From a bacterium (GTDB lineage: Bacteria > Cyanobacteriota > Sericytochromatia > S15B-MN24 > UBA4093), in contig JAGIBK010000002.1 in the NCBI GenBank assembly GCA_017744355.1, positions 355,001-419,000 on the forward strand: a stretch of DNA of 64,000 nucleotides, written 5' to 3'. The notes beneath the pieces are model-generated. The model did not search any database. It was not told where the DNA came from and saw nothing but the letters and a program-made list of their open reading frames with translations. The first letter of the stretch is position 1; each line of letters opens with the position of its first letter. The position numbers and the translations under genes were made by a program. Below, piece by piece: positions 52,294 to 60,905 of this stretch.

Positions 52294-53001
52294 GTGAGAG
52301 TCCGAGGGATCCGCAACCTGCTCGAGCTTCCCCTGGTGACCGCGCAGCAAGTCCACATGGGGGACATCTCCGACGCACTGCTCGATCTAAGCGAGCAACG
52401 GGTCATCAAGCTCGTGATCGACTGGGTCATGGACAACCGTCAGGTGTCGGGCTCGGATCTCGACCTGCCCTTCAGCCAGATCGCGGCCTTCGATCCGCAC
52501 CAGGTGATCGTCAGCGACGAGATCGGCGAGACGGCCGGCCTGGACCTTTTGAACTACGACGACGATGCGCTGGTCTCGGTGAATGACTGTCTGCTCGATC
52601 GCGACGTGGTCACGGTGAGCGGCCAGCGCCTGGGATCGCTCGTCGACCTCTACCTGGACGAGGAGGACGGCGCCATCCTGGGCTTCGAGGTGAGCCACCA
52701 GGAGCTGGGCGTCGACGAGGTGCGCACGCGTCTGCTCGCCCCGACCACGGACATGGACTTCAAGGACGGGGAGATCGTGATCCCGGACAAGATCCTGACC
52801 ATCACCCTCGCATCGAGCGAGGGCCTCTCGCGGGTGGAAGGGGAGGAGGCCGAGGACGCGGATTACGTCTTCGAGGCCGAGGAGATGCCCGCCCGGACTC
52901 AGGACCCCGAATCGGACGAGGATGTCACCGATCCCAGCCAGTTCCCCGAGGGGCACCGGGTCGGCACCGCCGCCGAGACGCGCGACAATCTGTTCGGCTA
53001 G
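52294..53001 (+). CDS. PRC-barrel domain protein
   Basis: A 235-residue soluble acidic protein with probably two PRC-barrel units, at about 10-85 (VIKLVIDWVMDNRQVSGSD to FDPHQVIVSD) and about 100-180 (CLLDRDVVTVSGQRLGSLVDLYLD to IPDKILTI). A disordered acidic tail follows. PRC barrels occur in RimM and photosynthetic reaction-centre H subunits; stand-alone forms have unknown roles, some linked to cell division or stress. GTG start with AAGGAG at 8 bases; the frame upstream has no supported start. Confidence 0.87.
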   Translation: MRVRGIRNLLELPLVTAQQVHMGDISDALLDLSEQRVIKLVIDWVMDNRQVSGSDLDLPFSQIAAFDPHQVIVSDEIGETAGLDLLNYDDDALVSVNDCLLDRDVVTVSGQRLGSLVDLYLDEEDGAILGFEVSHQELGVDEVRTRLLAPTTDMDFKDGEIVIPDKILTITLASSEGLSRVEGEEAEDADYVFEAEEMPARTQDPESDEDVTDPSQFPEGHRVGTAAETRDNLFG

Positions 53002-53033
53002 AAGCCGCTCCGTGACGGTGCTTTGACGGGCGC

Positions 53034-53063
53034 TTTACAAGGGGTTAAGCGGCCTTCTATAAT
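53034..53063 (+). promoter_or_regulatory. sigma-70 promoter of DUF561 gene
   Basis: TTTACA (53034-53039), 18 bases, TATAAT (53058-53063). Consensus -10; about 43 bases before the RBS-start region. Confidence 0.82.
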
Positions 53064-53112
53064 CGTCAGGCTTACGCAACATTCGCGCCACCGCAGGAGG
53101 ACCAACGTCGCC

Positions 53113-53871
53113 ATGACCCGCCTCAACCGCATGAACCAGGCCCTTGCCAACCGCACCTTCGTCAAGGTGATCGCCGGGATTGAGAACTTCGACACCCACC
53201 ACGTGATGGGCGTGGTCGCCGCCGCTGAGGCCGCTGGCGCCCATGCGGTGGACATCGCCGCCGACGCCGCGCTGATCCGCACCGTCAAGGAGTCGACCTC
53301 GCTCGCCGTGTTCGTCTCGGCCACCGAGCCCGCCAAGCTGATCGCCGCCGCCGAGGCCGGCGCCGACGTGCTCGAGCTCGGCAACTTCGACGCCATGTAC
53401 GCCCGCGGCGAAGAGCCCACCGCCGAGCAGATCCTCGGCTGGACCCGTGAGGTCAAGGCCGCCGTCGGCGACAACCTGCCCCTCTGCGTGACCGTTTCGG
53501 GTCGTCTGCCCCTGAACGTCCAGCTCGACCTGGCCACCCAGCTCCAGGCTGCCGGCGCTGACCTGATCCAGGCCGAGGGCGTCATGGGCAACGTCGAGAT
53601 CGTCGACACCCACAGCGCGCTGACCGCGATCACCTCGGCCCTCGCGAACGCTGCCGAGATCGCCAAGGCCGTCGAGATGCCCGTGTTCGTCGCGGGCGGC
53701 ATCACCCCCGCCAACGCGGCCTTCGCCGTCGGCGCCGGTGCTTGCGGCGTGGGCGTCGGCCGTGCGGTCAGCAAGCTCGCGACCGTCGCCGAGATGGAGG
53801 CCGTCGCCAAGGGCGTGGTCACCTCGCTCGCCAACGTCCGCGCTGCGGCCCCGAGCCTCGCGCTCGCCTAA
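53113..53871 (+). CDS. ycf23: DUF561 / Ycf23 family protein
   Basis: A 252-residue TIM-barrel-like protein matching the DUF561 (PF04481) family, called Ycf23 in plastids. Visible features are NRTFVKVIAGIENFD, AAEAAGAHAVDIAAD, GADVLELGNFDAMYARG and VFVAGGITPANAAFAVGAGA, a phosphate-binding loop typical of such barrels. The family is otherwise characteristic of Cyanobacteria and algal plastids, and its reaction is unknown. The ATG at 53113 follows GGAGGA. Codon bias is strong and its promoter is near consensus, suggesting high expression. A terminator-like hairpin follows. Confidence 0.9.
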   Translation: MTRLNRMNQALANRTFVKVIAGIENFDTHHVMGVVAAAEAAGAHAVDIAADAALIRTVKESTSLAVFVSATEPAKLIAAAEAGADVLELGNFDAMYARGEEPTAEQILGWTREVKAAVGDNLPLCVTVSGRLPLNVQLDLATQLQAAGADLIQAEGVMGNVEIVDTHSALTAITSALANAAEIAKAVEMPVFVAGGITPANAAFAVGAGACGVGVGRAVSKLATVAEMEAVAKGVVTSLANVRAAAPSLALA

Positions 53872-53884
53872 CGCGTCTCGTCTT

Positions 53885-53916
53885 CGAGCCCCGGCGACTC
53901 CTGTCGCCGGGGCTCG
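53885..53916 (+). terminator. hairpin after DUF561 gene
   Basis: Perfect 14-bp stem (53885-53898 with 53903-53916), TCCT loop; weak T-tract (TGGCTTGT). Located between DUF561 and the next gene. Confidence 0.75.
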
Positions 53917-53934
53917 TGGCTTGTAGGATTCCCC

Positions 53935-55023
53935 ATGGCCAAGAAGCGTCCGTCGTCGGTTCCCAAGAAGAAGCGCCGCAAGAAGCGCCGGCACGATCCC
54001 CGCGCCGCGCAGATCCGCGGGGTGCTGATCGGGGGCGGGCTCGTGCTTGCCGCCTTCGTCTGCGTGGGGCTCGTCGCCCTCTACGAGCTCCAGCTGGAGG
54101 AGGCCGAACGCCTCGAGGCCGCCCAAGTGACGGCGACTCCGTCCCCCACGCCGACCCCTGCCGAGGTCGATCCCCTTGCGGCGTCGGCGACCTCCTCGCT
54201 CACATCGGGTCGGGTGGCGGATCTGAAGCTCGGCATGCCCGAGGCCAAGGTTCGTGCCTTGCTCGGAGCCCCGGACGCCGCCCTCGACGACCATCGCTTC
54301 CGCTACGATCGCCTCGGGATCGAGTTGGCCTACAAGATGGGACCAGGCGGTTTGCCGGTGGTTTCGGAGATTCGCTGGGGCGCTGCCTCGGCGCACGAGG
54401 GGCTGTCTTACGGTTCGAACAGCTCATTGCCCGGCTCGCTGGGACTTGCTGGCCTCTCGATCGGCGGCGATCCGCATGCCCTTCGCGCCGTGCTGCCGAA
54501 CGGGCGTATCGTCTACCACCGCAAGACCGGCAGCTTCACGCTGTATGCACCCGAGCGACACCTGGCGGTCGACTTCACCCCCGATCGCATCGTGGCGGTG
54601 CGCCAGGAGGCGAGCCTGACGGGGAAGCTCGAGGCCACCCTGAAGGGACCGTACGACTTCGAGGTCTCCTTCGCGCGGGCTTTCGACGCCCAGAGCCTGC
54701 TGCCCCAGCCGTTGAGCGACCACCAGATCGAGACCCGCTCGCGCAAGATCGCAAGCCCCGGCGGAACGGCGCGGGCCATCGACCTGCGTCTCAAGGTCGA
54801 TACCTTCGGGGTCGACGACCTGAGGGCCCTCATCAAGCGCCGGGTGTCCATGCAGATTGCCGCCGGGGACGCAGCCGTTTCCGTCACGGTCCAGACCCAG
54901 AACGGCAGCAAGCTGGTGGCCTGCGACTGGTACTCGCCGCGCTATGCCGAGGCGGCCGGATCGATGCCCGAGCGTCTCGGAAGCGTGGACAGCACCGACA
55001 ACCTCTCGTGGAGGTGGTACTAG
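53935..55023 (+). CDS. single-TM protein with SmpA/BamE-like repeats
   Basis: A 362-residue protein with a very basic N-terminus (about 1-28), one TM helix (about 29-50) and an extracytoplasmic part. After a Thr/Pro linker, residues about 93-150 (VADLKLGMPEAKVRALLGAP, then FRYDRLGIELAY) resemble the BamE/SmpA fold. Residues about 170-220 (LSIGGDPHALRAVLPNGRI) look like a second divergent copy. The C-terminal 120 residues are unassigned. Start ATG after the hairpin with weak RBS. Possibly envelope-related; function unknown. Confidence 0.75.
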   Translation: MAKKRPSSVPKKKRRKKRRHDPRAAQIRGVLIGGGLVLAAFVCVGLVALYELQLEEAERLEAAQVTATPSPTPTPAEVDPLAASATSSLTSGRVADLKLGMPEAKVRALLGAPDAALDDHRFRYDRLGIELAYKMGPGGLPVVSEIRWGAASAHEGLSYGSNSSLPGSLGLAGLSIGGDPHALRAVLPNGRIVYHRKTGSFTLYAPERHLAVDFTPDRIVAVRQEASLTGKLEATLKGPYDFEVSFARAFDAQSLLPQPLSDHQIETRSRKIASPGGTARAIDLRLKVDTFGVDDLRALIKRRVSMQIAAGDAAVSVTVQTQNGSKLVACDWYSPRYAEAAGSMPERLGSVDSTDNLSWRWY

Positions 55024-55075
55024 CGCATGCTGAAGGCCTGCAAAGGCCCGCCGTGCGTGCTTTGGGCCGGTCTCG

Positions 55076-55084
55076 TGCTATAAT
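55076..55084 (+). promoter_or_regulatory. extended -10 promoter of lysS
   Basis: TG-C-TATAAT (55076-55084), a consensus extended -10, about 58 bases before the lysS start. No good -35. Confidence 0.72.
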
Positions 55085-55141
55085 GCTCCTCGCTCTGTCT
55101 TTTCTTGCCACGCCGTAAGGCACGCACATCAGGAGGCCTCC

Positions 55142-56641
55142 TTGGAACCGACCGCGACCGTCCCGTCGACCGCCGACCTCTCCGAGCACGAGCAGGTCCG
55201 CCGCCAGAAACTCGCCGAGATTCGCGCGCTCGGGATCGATCCCTACCCCGCCAAGTTCGACCGGACCCATGAGGCCGGTGACCTCCAGACCAAGTACGCG
55301 GCCCTCGAAAACGGCGAGGAGACCCAGGACGTGGTCCGCGTGGCTGGGCGCATCGTCGGTCGCCGTGAGGCGGGCAAGCTCAACTTCATCGACATCCAGG
55401 ACGGCACGGGCAAGCTGCAGCTCTTCGTCTCGCTCGGCACCATCGGCGAGGAGTCGTTCGGCCAGCTGAGCCTGCTCGACCTGGGCGACTTCGTGGGGGT
55501 GGAGGGCACCGTCCGCCGCACCAAGCGCGGCGAGCTATCGGTGGCCGCGACCTCGTGGCAGATCCTCAGCAAGAGCCTGCGTCCGCTGCCGGACAAGTGG
55601 CACGGCCTCTCCGACGTGGAGGCCCGCTACCGCCAGCGCTACCTGGACCTCATCAGCAACGACGAGGCGCGCGAGACCTTCCGCAAGCGCAACGCGATCA
55701 TCAAGGCGGTGCGCGCGTTCCTGGACGAGCGGGGCTTCATGGAGGTCGAGACCCCCATGCTCCACGCGATTCCGGGTGGTGCTGCGGCGCGTCCCTTCAA
55801 CACCCACCACAACGCCCTGGACATGGAGCTGCACCTGCGCATCTCGCCGGAGCTCTACCTCAAGCGCCTCATCGTGGGCGGCTTCGAGAAGGTCTACGAG
55901 ATGAACCGCAGCTTCCGCAACGAGGGCATCTCGACCCGCCACAACCCCGAGTTCTCGATGATCGAGGTGTACGAGGCCTACGCCGACTACGACGATGTCA
56001 TGCGCATGACCGAAGAGCTGATCAGCTCGGTGGCCCAGCAGGTCTGCGGCACGACCCTGATCCCCTACGGCGAGCACATGATCGAGCTGAAGGCGCCCTG
56101 GCCGCGCCTGACCATGGAGCAGGCCATCAGCCAGCGCCTGGGTCAGGACGTCTCGGCGCTGGACGTGCCCGCCCTCGCCAAGCTGGCCGAGGAGCTGGGT
56201 GCCAAGATGCCCACCGAGCTCACCCGTGGTCGTTTGATCAACGAGATCTTCGAGGTGAAGGTCTCGGATGAGTTGATCCAGCCGACCTTCATCATCGACA
56301 TGCCGGTCGAGATCTCGCCTCTGGCCAAGAAGCACCGGAACAACCCCATGCTCACCGAGCGCTTCGAGGGCTTCGTGGCCGGCCGCGAGCTGTGCAACGC
56401 CTTCTCGGAGCTCAACGATCCCATCGATCAGCGTGAGCGCTTCGAGGACCAGCTCAAGGAGCGCGAGGCGGGCAACGACGAGGCGCACCTCATCGACGAG
56501 GACTTCCTCACCGCCCTGGAGCACGGCATGCCTCCGACGGGCGGCCTGGGCATCGGCATCGATCGCCTGGTGATGCTCTTGACCAATTCCCCCTCGATCC
56601 GCGACGTTCTGCTCTTCCCCCTGCTGAAGCACCGGGACTAA
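55142..56641 (+). CDS. lysS: lysyl-tRNA synthetase, class II
   Basis: A 499-residue class II synthetase charging tRNA-Lys. The N-terminal OB-fold anticodon domain (about 60-165, VRVAGRIVGRREAGKLNFIDIQD) is followed by the catalytic domain with motif 1 (FLDERGFMEVETPMLHAIPGG), motif 2 (FRNEGISTRHNPEFSMIE) and motif 3 (GLGIGIDRLVMLLT). Start is TTG at 55142 with AGGAGG 5 bases upstream. Its N-terminal tail is shorter and more acidic than usual. The next gene follows after 5 bases. Confidence 0.98.
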   Translation: MEPTATVPSTADLSEHEQVRRQKLAEIRALGIDPYPAKFDRTHEAGDLQTKYAALENGEETQDVVRVAGRIVGRREAGKLNFIDIQDGTGKLQLFVSLGTIGEESFGQLSLLDLGDFVGVEGTVRRTKRGELSVAATSWQILSKSLRPLPDKWHGLSDVEARYRQRYLDLISNDEARETFRKRNAIIKAVRAFLDERGFMEVETPMLHAIPGGAAARPFNTHHNALDMELHLRISPELYLKRLIVGGFEKVYEMNRSFRNEGISTRHNPEFSMIEVYEAYADYDDVMRMTEELISSVAQQVCGTTLIPYGEHMIELKAPWPRLTMEQAISQRLGQDVSALDVPALAKLAEELGAKMPTELTRGRLINEIFEVKVSDELIQPTFIIDMPVEISPLAKKHRNNPMLTERFEGFVAGRELCNAFSELNDPIDQRERFEDQLKEREAGNDEAHLIDEDFLTALEHGMPPTGGLGIGIDRLVMLLTNSPSIRDVLLFPLLKHRD

Positions 56642-56646
56642 CCTCG

Positions 56647-57558
56647 GTGAAGCCTCCAGGCCTGCGCACGGCGATCGCGCTTACGCTCCGTCAGGCGGGG
56701 GTGCTCTTGCATCCCCCCGGCGCGAGCCCTTATCTCGCGCTCATGCTCGCGGTGGCGGGCTTCGAGGTTGGCTTCAACACCCCCTATACCATCGCCGAGA
56801 CCCTGGCGGTGCGGACCCTGATGACCGACGGGCCGGCTGCCTTCTTCGCCGCCCTCAAGGCGGTGCCCGATCCCTCGCGCCCGGCGCTCGGGACGGCGCT
56901 GCTCCTGGCGGCCTTGTGCCTGCTGACCTTCGGCGGCTGGCTCAACACGGCCCACGCCCTGGCGCGCGGTGAGGAGCCGACCCCCGAGGGTTGGCAAAGC
57001 GGGATGGCGCGCTCGGGCCGAGCACTGTTCTGGCTCGGTCTCACGGGGACCATCGCCCTCGTGCTGATCGGCGGCCTTGGTGCCGTTTCGGCCGCGCTGA
57101 TCAAGGCGGCGTCCATGGGGGCACTCGGGGACGGCTGGCGGGCCAGTGTCTTGCCATGGGGGGTGACGAGCGCGTTCATCGCACTCTTGCTCGTCGGGGT
57201 CTACGCCCTGGTCTTCACTTTCCTGGCCGCCGTGGTGGCGGTGGGCGAGCCGGAAACGCGCCTCTTGCGGTTGCCGGCCCGGACCTGGAAGCTCTTCAAG
57301 GGGGCAAGCAGCGATCGCTTCTTGCCCCGGATGGGCGGGCTGCTTTTCGCCTGGTTCCTGCTCAAGACCGCGCTACAGCAAGCGATCATCCCCTTCCAGC
57401 CTCTGACGGGGCGGCTCGGGGATGTTCTCTCGGTCGGTGGGGCGCTGCTCAGCGGCCTCCTGATGGTCGGAGACGGGGTGATCGCCCTGATCGGGATCGT
57501 GCTGGCGGCCCAGCTCTATCAGGCCGCTGCAACGCAGGTCGAAGCGCGCAACGAATAG
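56647..57558 (+). CDS. integral membrane protein, unknown
   Basis: A 303-residue protein with about six predicted TM helices (about 28-45, 80-98, 127-150, 170-195, 235-250, 262-290) and small loops. It resembles uncharacterised membrane proteins with repeated Ala/Leu-rich helices but no signature I recognise. GTG start 5 bases after lysS suggests co-transcription with it, with no obvious functional link. A strong terminator follows. Confidence 0.78.
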   Translation: MKPPGLRTAIALTLRQAGVLLHPPGASPYLALMLAVAGFEVGFNTPYTIAETLAVRTLMTDGPAAFFAALKAVPDPSRPALGTALLLAALCLLTFGGWLNTAHALARGEEPTPEGWQSGMARSGRALFWLGLTGTIALVLIGGLGAVSAALIKAASMGALGDGWRASVLPWGVTSAFIALLLVGVYALVFTFLAAVVAVGEPETRLLRLPARTWKLFKGASSDRFLPRMGGLLFAWFLLKTALQQAIIPFQPLTGRLGDVLSVGGALLSGLLMVGDGVIALIGIVLAAQLYQAAATQVEARNE

Positions 57559-57560
57559 AG

Positions 57561-57588
57561 AAATCCCCCGCCTGATGGCGGGGGATTT
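57561..57588. terminator. bidirectional terminator between membrane protein and LysM genes
   Basis: Perfect 12-bp stem (57561-57572 with 57577-57588), TGAT loop, AAA/TTT at the ends plus CATTTTAG; between convergent genes. Confidence 0.92.
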
Positions 57589-57592
57589 CATT

Positions 57593-58213
57593 TTAGCGAC
57601 CGAAGGTGGTTTCGCCGGGAAGCAGGACGCGGTAGCCGTTGAGATGCTGACCGCTGAGATCGTCCATGGCGTGGAAGAGCTGGTAGTCTGCTTTGCCCTT
57701 CTTGAGCACCGAGACCTTGTAAGAGTCCACGGGGCCGGCTTCGACCGTGATCTTGGAGAAGTCGAGCTCGGCAATCTTCTCGCCGGCTTTGCGGCGCGCG
57801 TCGGTCGACTTCTGGACGGCGATCGCAAGCACCAGGTTCACGTTGGGGTTCTTGGGGTCGGTGGGGATTTTCAGGACCTGGCCGGTGCGCAGCACGTCGG
57901 ACTTGAGACCGTTCGCCTTCTTGAGGTCTTCGATGAAGCGGGCGGTGTCCTTGCTGTCGGCCTGGCCGAAGGTGTTGTCGCCGGCATAGTCGGTGGCGTA
58001 GGCGCGCGCCAGGCTGTAGAGGGTGGTCGACTTGGTGACGGGCACCAGGAGCGAATCCTCACCGGGGGTTACCGTGATCCACCGCTGAGGGGTGACCTTG
58101 ACGGTATCGTTCACGGGCTTGGCCGCCCGAGCGGTGCTCGTGGCGGGCATAAGCGGCGTCGAGCGGAGCGGGGCGGCCTTGACGGGAGCGGGGGCGTCGA
58201 ACGCGATGAGCAT
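57593..58213 (-). CDS. LysM-like protein without signal peptide
   Basis: A 206-residue protein. After a Pro/Ala-rich N-terminus (1-40), residues about 45-118 look like a LysM module with an insertion (TTLYSLARAYA, then DLKKANGLKSDVLRTGQVLKIP). The C-terminal half (about 125-206) is alpha-beta and unassigned (VNLVLAIAVQKSTDARRKAGE). Like the LysM protein at 47147 it has no export signal and carries the same type of sigma-28-like promoter. RBS AAAGGA. Function unknown. Confidence 0.78.
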   Translation of the reverse strand: MLIAFDAPAPVKAAPLRSTPLMPATSTARAAKPVNDTVKVTPQRWITVTPGEDSLLVPVTKSTTLYSLARAYATDYAGDNTFGQADSKDTARFIEDLKKANGLKSDVLRTGQVLKIPTDPKNPNVNLVLAIAVQKSTDARRKAGEKIAELDFSKITVEAGPVDSYKVSVLKKGKADYQLFHAMDDLSGQHLNGYRVLLPGETTFGR

Positions 58214-58276
58214 CTGGCCTGTCTATCCTTTCGGGGGCGTGCAGCCCCGAATCGCGGCAATCTCCGACTGAAGAGG

Positions 58277-58302
58277 TTATCGCGTTTTTAAGGATAGACT
58301 TG
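58277..58302 (-). promoter_or_regulatory. sigma-28-like promoter of second LysM gene
   Basis: Minus strand: CAAGT (58298-58302), 13 bases, CGCGATAA (58277-58284); about 64 bases before the ATG. Same layout as at 47076 and 48235. Confidence 0.62.
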
Positions 58303-58317
58303 CTAACGATGAAGGGC

Positions 58318-59049
58318 CTAGGAGGCCGCCGGCTGCCGGGTCTTGATGAAGTCCATGATGAGGTCCAAGACGCGGTCTTTATCCCAGTCGATCATCATCT
58401 CGTGGGCGGAGCGCTCGAACCAGTGGATGTCCTTCTCGGTCGAGCCGACCTGGTCGTAGATGACCTGGGCGGATTCCGGCTTGATGACCGTATCGGCCTT
58501 GGAGACGAGGACGCGGATCGGCACCGTCACCTTCTGGAGGTCGGCCTCGACCCGGCGACCGAGCTCGTAGAATTCACAGAAGGCCTTGGTGGGGAAGATC
58601 GAGTAGTTCTTGGCGGTGCCGTAGGCCGAGCCCTTGGGGGGGGAGGGCATCCACCAGTAGGGCACGATCTTGGCCATGAGGTGGCAGTAGGGCGCCAGGG
58701 GATCGGCGACCCGCAGGGCGGGAGAGACCGTCACCACACCGACGATCTGGGCCGGACGGGCCATGGAGAGTTGAAGGGTGATGAGCCCCCCCATCGAGAG
58801 CCCGACCACGACGACCTTGTCGGTTTCGGTGAGCAGATCATCGAGCGCGGCGTTGGCGTCGTCGTACCAGTCCTGGGCCTTGACGCCCACCAGGTCACGA
58901 GGCTGGGTCCAGTGGCCGCGCATGGCGGGCATCCGGTAGGGGATGCCCGCGGCCGAAAGGTGGGGGATCAGGCCGTTCACCGATTCCGGTAGGCCGGTGA
59001 AGCCGTGGAGCAAGAGGACGCCGAGGGGCTGCTTCTGGGGCTGCTTCAT
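58318..59049 (-). CDS. alpha/beta hydrolase (carboxylesterase / monoacylglycerol lipase-like)
   Basis: A 243-residue serine hydrolase. The oxyanion motif LLLHGFTG, nucleophile elbow GLSMGG (Ser near 95), catalytic Asp in VSKADTVI and His in RSAHEMMID are all present. It resembles the Est30 carboxylesterase group that cleaves short-chain esters or monoglycerides. Cytosolic. It is the third gene of a ybaB-recR-esterase run, starting 19 bases after recR; RBS AAGGAGG. Confidence 0.92.
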   Translation of the reverse strand: MKQPQKQPLGVLLLHGFTGLPESVNGLIPHLSAAGIPYRMPAMRGHWTQPRDLVGVKAQDWYDDANAALDDLLTETDKVVVVGLSMGGLITLQLSMARPAQIVGVVTVSPALRVADPLAPYCHLMAKIVPYWWMPSPPKGSAYGTAKNYSIFPTKAFCEFYELGRRVEADLQKVTVPIRVLVSKADTVIKPESAQVIYDQVGSTEKDIHWFERSAHEMMIDWDKDRVLDLIMDFIKTRQPAAS

Positions 59050-59068
59050 AGGGGCCTCCTTGTGGCTG

Positions 59069-59665
59069 CTAGACTTCGCGCCGGCCTTCCAGCGCCTTGA
59101 CGAGCGTCATCTCGTCCGCGTACTCGAGGTCGCCGCCCACGGGCAAGCCGAAGGCGATGCGGGTGACCCGGACGCCGAGGGGCTTGAGCATGCGGCTGAG
59201 GTAGAGGGTGGTCACCTCGCCCTCGATCGAGGGATTGATGGCGAGGATGACTTCCTGGATCTCGCCCGAGGAGAGTCGGGCGAGCAATTCCTGGATCTTG
59301 AGCTGCTCGGGGCCGATCCCGTCCATTGGCGAGATGAGGCCCTGCAGCACGTGGTAGCGCCCCTTGTATTCCTTGGTTCGCTCGACGGCCACCAGGTCCT
59401 TGGGCTCGGCGACCACGCAGACGGTGGACACGTCGCGGCCCGGGTGGGCGCAGAGCTCGCAGGGGTCGAGCACGCTCAGGTTGGAGCAGACCGAGCACAT
59501 GCGGATCTGCTCCTTGGCGTCGAGCAGGCTCTGCGCGAGGCGCTTGACGTCCACATCCGACTGCTTGAGCAGATGGAACGCCAGGCGCTGTGCGCTCTTG
59601 GGGCCGATGCCCGGGAGCTTCTGAAGCTCTTCGATGAGCTTGGCCAGGGGCTTGGAGTAGAACAC
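59069..59665 (-). CDS. recR: recombination mediator RecR
   Basis: A 198-residue ring-forming DNA-binding protein that with RecO loads RecA at gaps. Visible: helix-hairpin-helix [21 protein letters not shown]4 zinc finger (CSVC and CELC), Toprim domain with [13 protein letters not shown] and [19 protein letters not shown], and the C-terminal Walker-B-like segment. GTG start at 59665 with AAGGAG. Preceded by ybaB 24 bases away, the conserved order; dnaX is missing. Confidence 0.97.
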   Translation of the reverse strand: MFYSKPLAKLIEELQKLPGIGPKSAQRLAFHLLKQSDVDVKRLAQSLLDAKEQIRMCSVCSNLSVLDPCELCAHPGRDVSTVCVVAEPKDLVAVERTKEYKGRYHVLQGLISPMDGIGPEQLKIQELLARLSSGEIQEVILAINPSIEGEVTTLYLSRMLKPLGVRVTRIAFGLPVGGDLEYADEMTLVKALEGRREV

Positions 59666-59689
59666 CCGTTCTCCTTGGTCTAGGTAGGC

Positions 59690-60034
59690 TTAACGGCCAC
59701 CGAAGCCGGGGATGTTGAGGCCGCCGGTCACGCCGCCGATCTGGCCCTCGGCGAGCGCGCCCGCCTTGGCCTGGGCGTCGCGGATGGCGCCGAGCACCAG
59801 GTCTTCGAGGGTCTCGATGTCATCGGGATCGACCGCCTCGGGCTTGATCTTGATGGCGGTGATCTCCTTGTGGCCGTTGGCGGTCACGGTGACGGCGCCG
59901 CCGCCCGCAGTGCCCTCGACCGTCTGGCTGCCCAGGGTCTCCTGCGCCTTGAGGAGGTCCTCCTGCATCTTCTGGGCCTGCTTCATCATCTTCTGGAGGT
60001 CCATCCCGCCGAATCCACCGGGCATGCCGCGCAT
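59690..60034 (-). CDS. ybaB: YbaB/EbfC nucleoid-associated protein
   Basis: A 114-residue small DNA-binding protein forming tweezers-like dimers. It has the Gly-rich start, helix [22 protein letters not shown], beta-hairpin [22 protein letters not shown] and [17 protein letters not shown]. The ATG at 60034 follows AAGGAAAGGGA; a longer upstream frame is unsupported. Operon ybaB-recR is widely conserved. Divergent from the ECF sigma gene. Confidence 0.95.
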   Translation of the reverse strand: MRGMPGGFGGMDLQKMMKQAQKMQEDLLKAQETLGSQTVEGTAGGGAVTVTANGHKEITAIKIKPEAVDPDDIETLEDLVLGAIRDAQAKAGALAEGQIGGVTGGLNIPGFGGR

Positions 60035-60215
60035 TTTTGAGTCCCTTTCCTTTTGCGAAATCAGTGACACGATCCAGCTCAGCATTATACCACGCGCGCC
60101 CGATCGAACCTTTCTCGCCCCGCTTTCGTCCAGGAATTGGATGCGTTGAAGCGCCGAGGAGGAATGACGGATGGTGTCGAACACGATCGCCTTGAGGCAC
60201 GCGGGCGCGCCCGGG

Positions 60216-60244
60216 TTGTGGGGGGAGTCCAACTCCGGTAGAAT
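60216..60244 (+). promoter_or_regulatory. promoter of ECF sigma operon
   Basis: TTGTGG (60216-60221), 17 bases, TAGAAT (60239-60244); about 65 bases before the GTG. It could also carry an autoregulated ECF site not visible to me. Confidence 0.6.
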
Positions 60245-60308
60245 CTCGGTCGGTAACCGAGAGACCGCACAGGTGGCCCCCCAGCCGCCGATCACGAAAG
60301 GACGCGGC

Positions 60309-60905
60309 GTGTCCAACTCCCCCGACAGGCAAGCGCTATTGGAGCGCGCCAAGGCGGGCGATAAAGGGGCTTTCGAGCAGTTGATCGCCCCTCTCCTCAA
60401 CCGCTATTACGGCCTGGCCTACCAGATGATGGGCAACCAGGAAGACGCCTCGGACGTGGTCCAGGAGGCCATGATCAAGGCGTACCGCTCTCTGGCGAGC
60501 TTCCGCAGCGAGGCCGACATCGCCACCTGGCTGGGACGGATCGTCCGGAACTGCGCCCTCGACGAGCTCAAGCGCTCGGTGCGCAAGCACGAGGAGGCGA
60601 CCGAGATCCTGCCCGAGGCCATGGGCCCGAGCCTCGACCACCCGACCGAGCAGCGCGAGTTGCAGCAGATCATGGGCGAGGCCATCGGCACCCTGTCGGA
60701 GAAGCTGCGTGAGCCCCTGGTGCTGTACGATATCGAGGGCTACAGCTACGACGAGATCGCCTCGCTGCTGGAGATCAACCTCGGAACGGTCAAGAGCCGC
60801 CTGAACCGGGCGCGCGAGACCCTGCGCCAGAAGCTCCTCGCTCAGAAGGCACGCCTCGCCGAGTATCTGCCCGGCGAGTATTTCGGCGAATCGAGGCAAT
60901 CATGA
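60309..60905 (+). CDS. ECF-type RNA polymerase sigma factor
   Basis: A 198-residue sigma with region 2 ([54 protein letters not shown]) and region 4 ([44 protein letters not shown]). GTG start at 60309 after AAAGGA. Its stop overlaps the anti-sigma start (ATGA). It probably answers an envelope signal and is held by the downstream anti-sigma. It is not a sigma-28 protein, so it is not an obvious reader of the motif at 47076. Confidence 0.95.
   Translation: MSNSPDRQALLERAKAGDKGAFEQLIAPLLNRYYGLAYQMMGNQEDASDVVQEAMIKAYRSLASFRSEADIATWLGRIVRNCALDELKRSVRKHEEATEILPEAMGPSLDHPTEQRELQQIMGEAIGTLSEKLREPLVLYDIEGYSYDEIASLLEINLGTVKSRLNRARETLRQKLLAQKARLAEYLPGEYFGESRQS

Noticed and set aside
53023-53063. TTGACG at 53023 as the -35 of the ycf23 promoter
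   Set aside because: It is 29 bases from TATAAT; TTTACA at 53034 with 18-base spacing fits better.
60309-60905. ECF sigma as reader of the AAGT-N13-GATAA promoters
   Set aside because: ECF promoters usually have AAC-type -35 elements; the motif instead resembles sigma-28 sites, so a group-3 sigma elsewhere is more likely.
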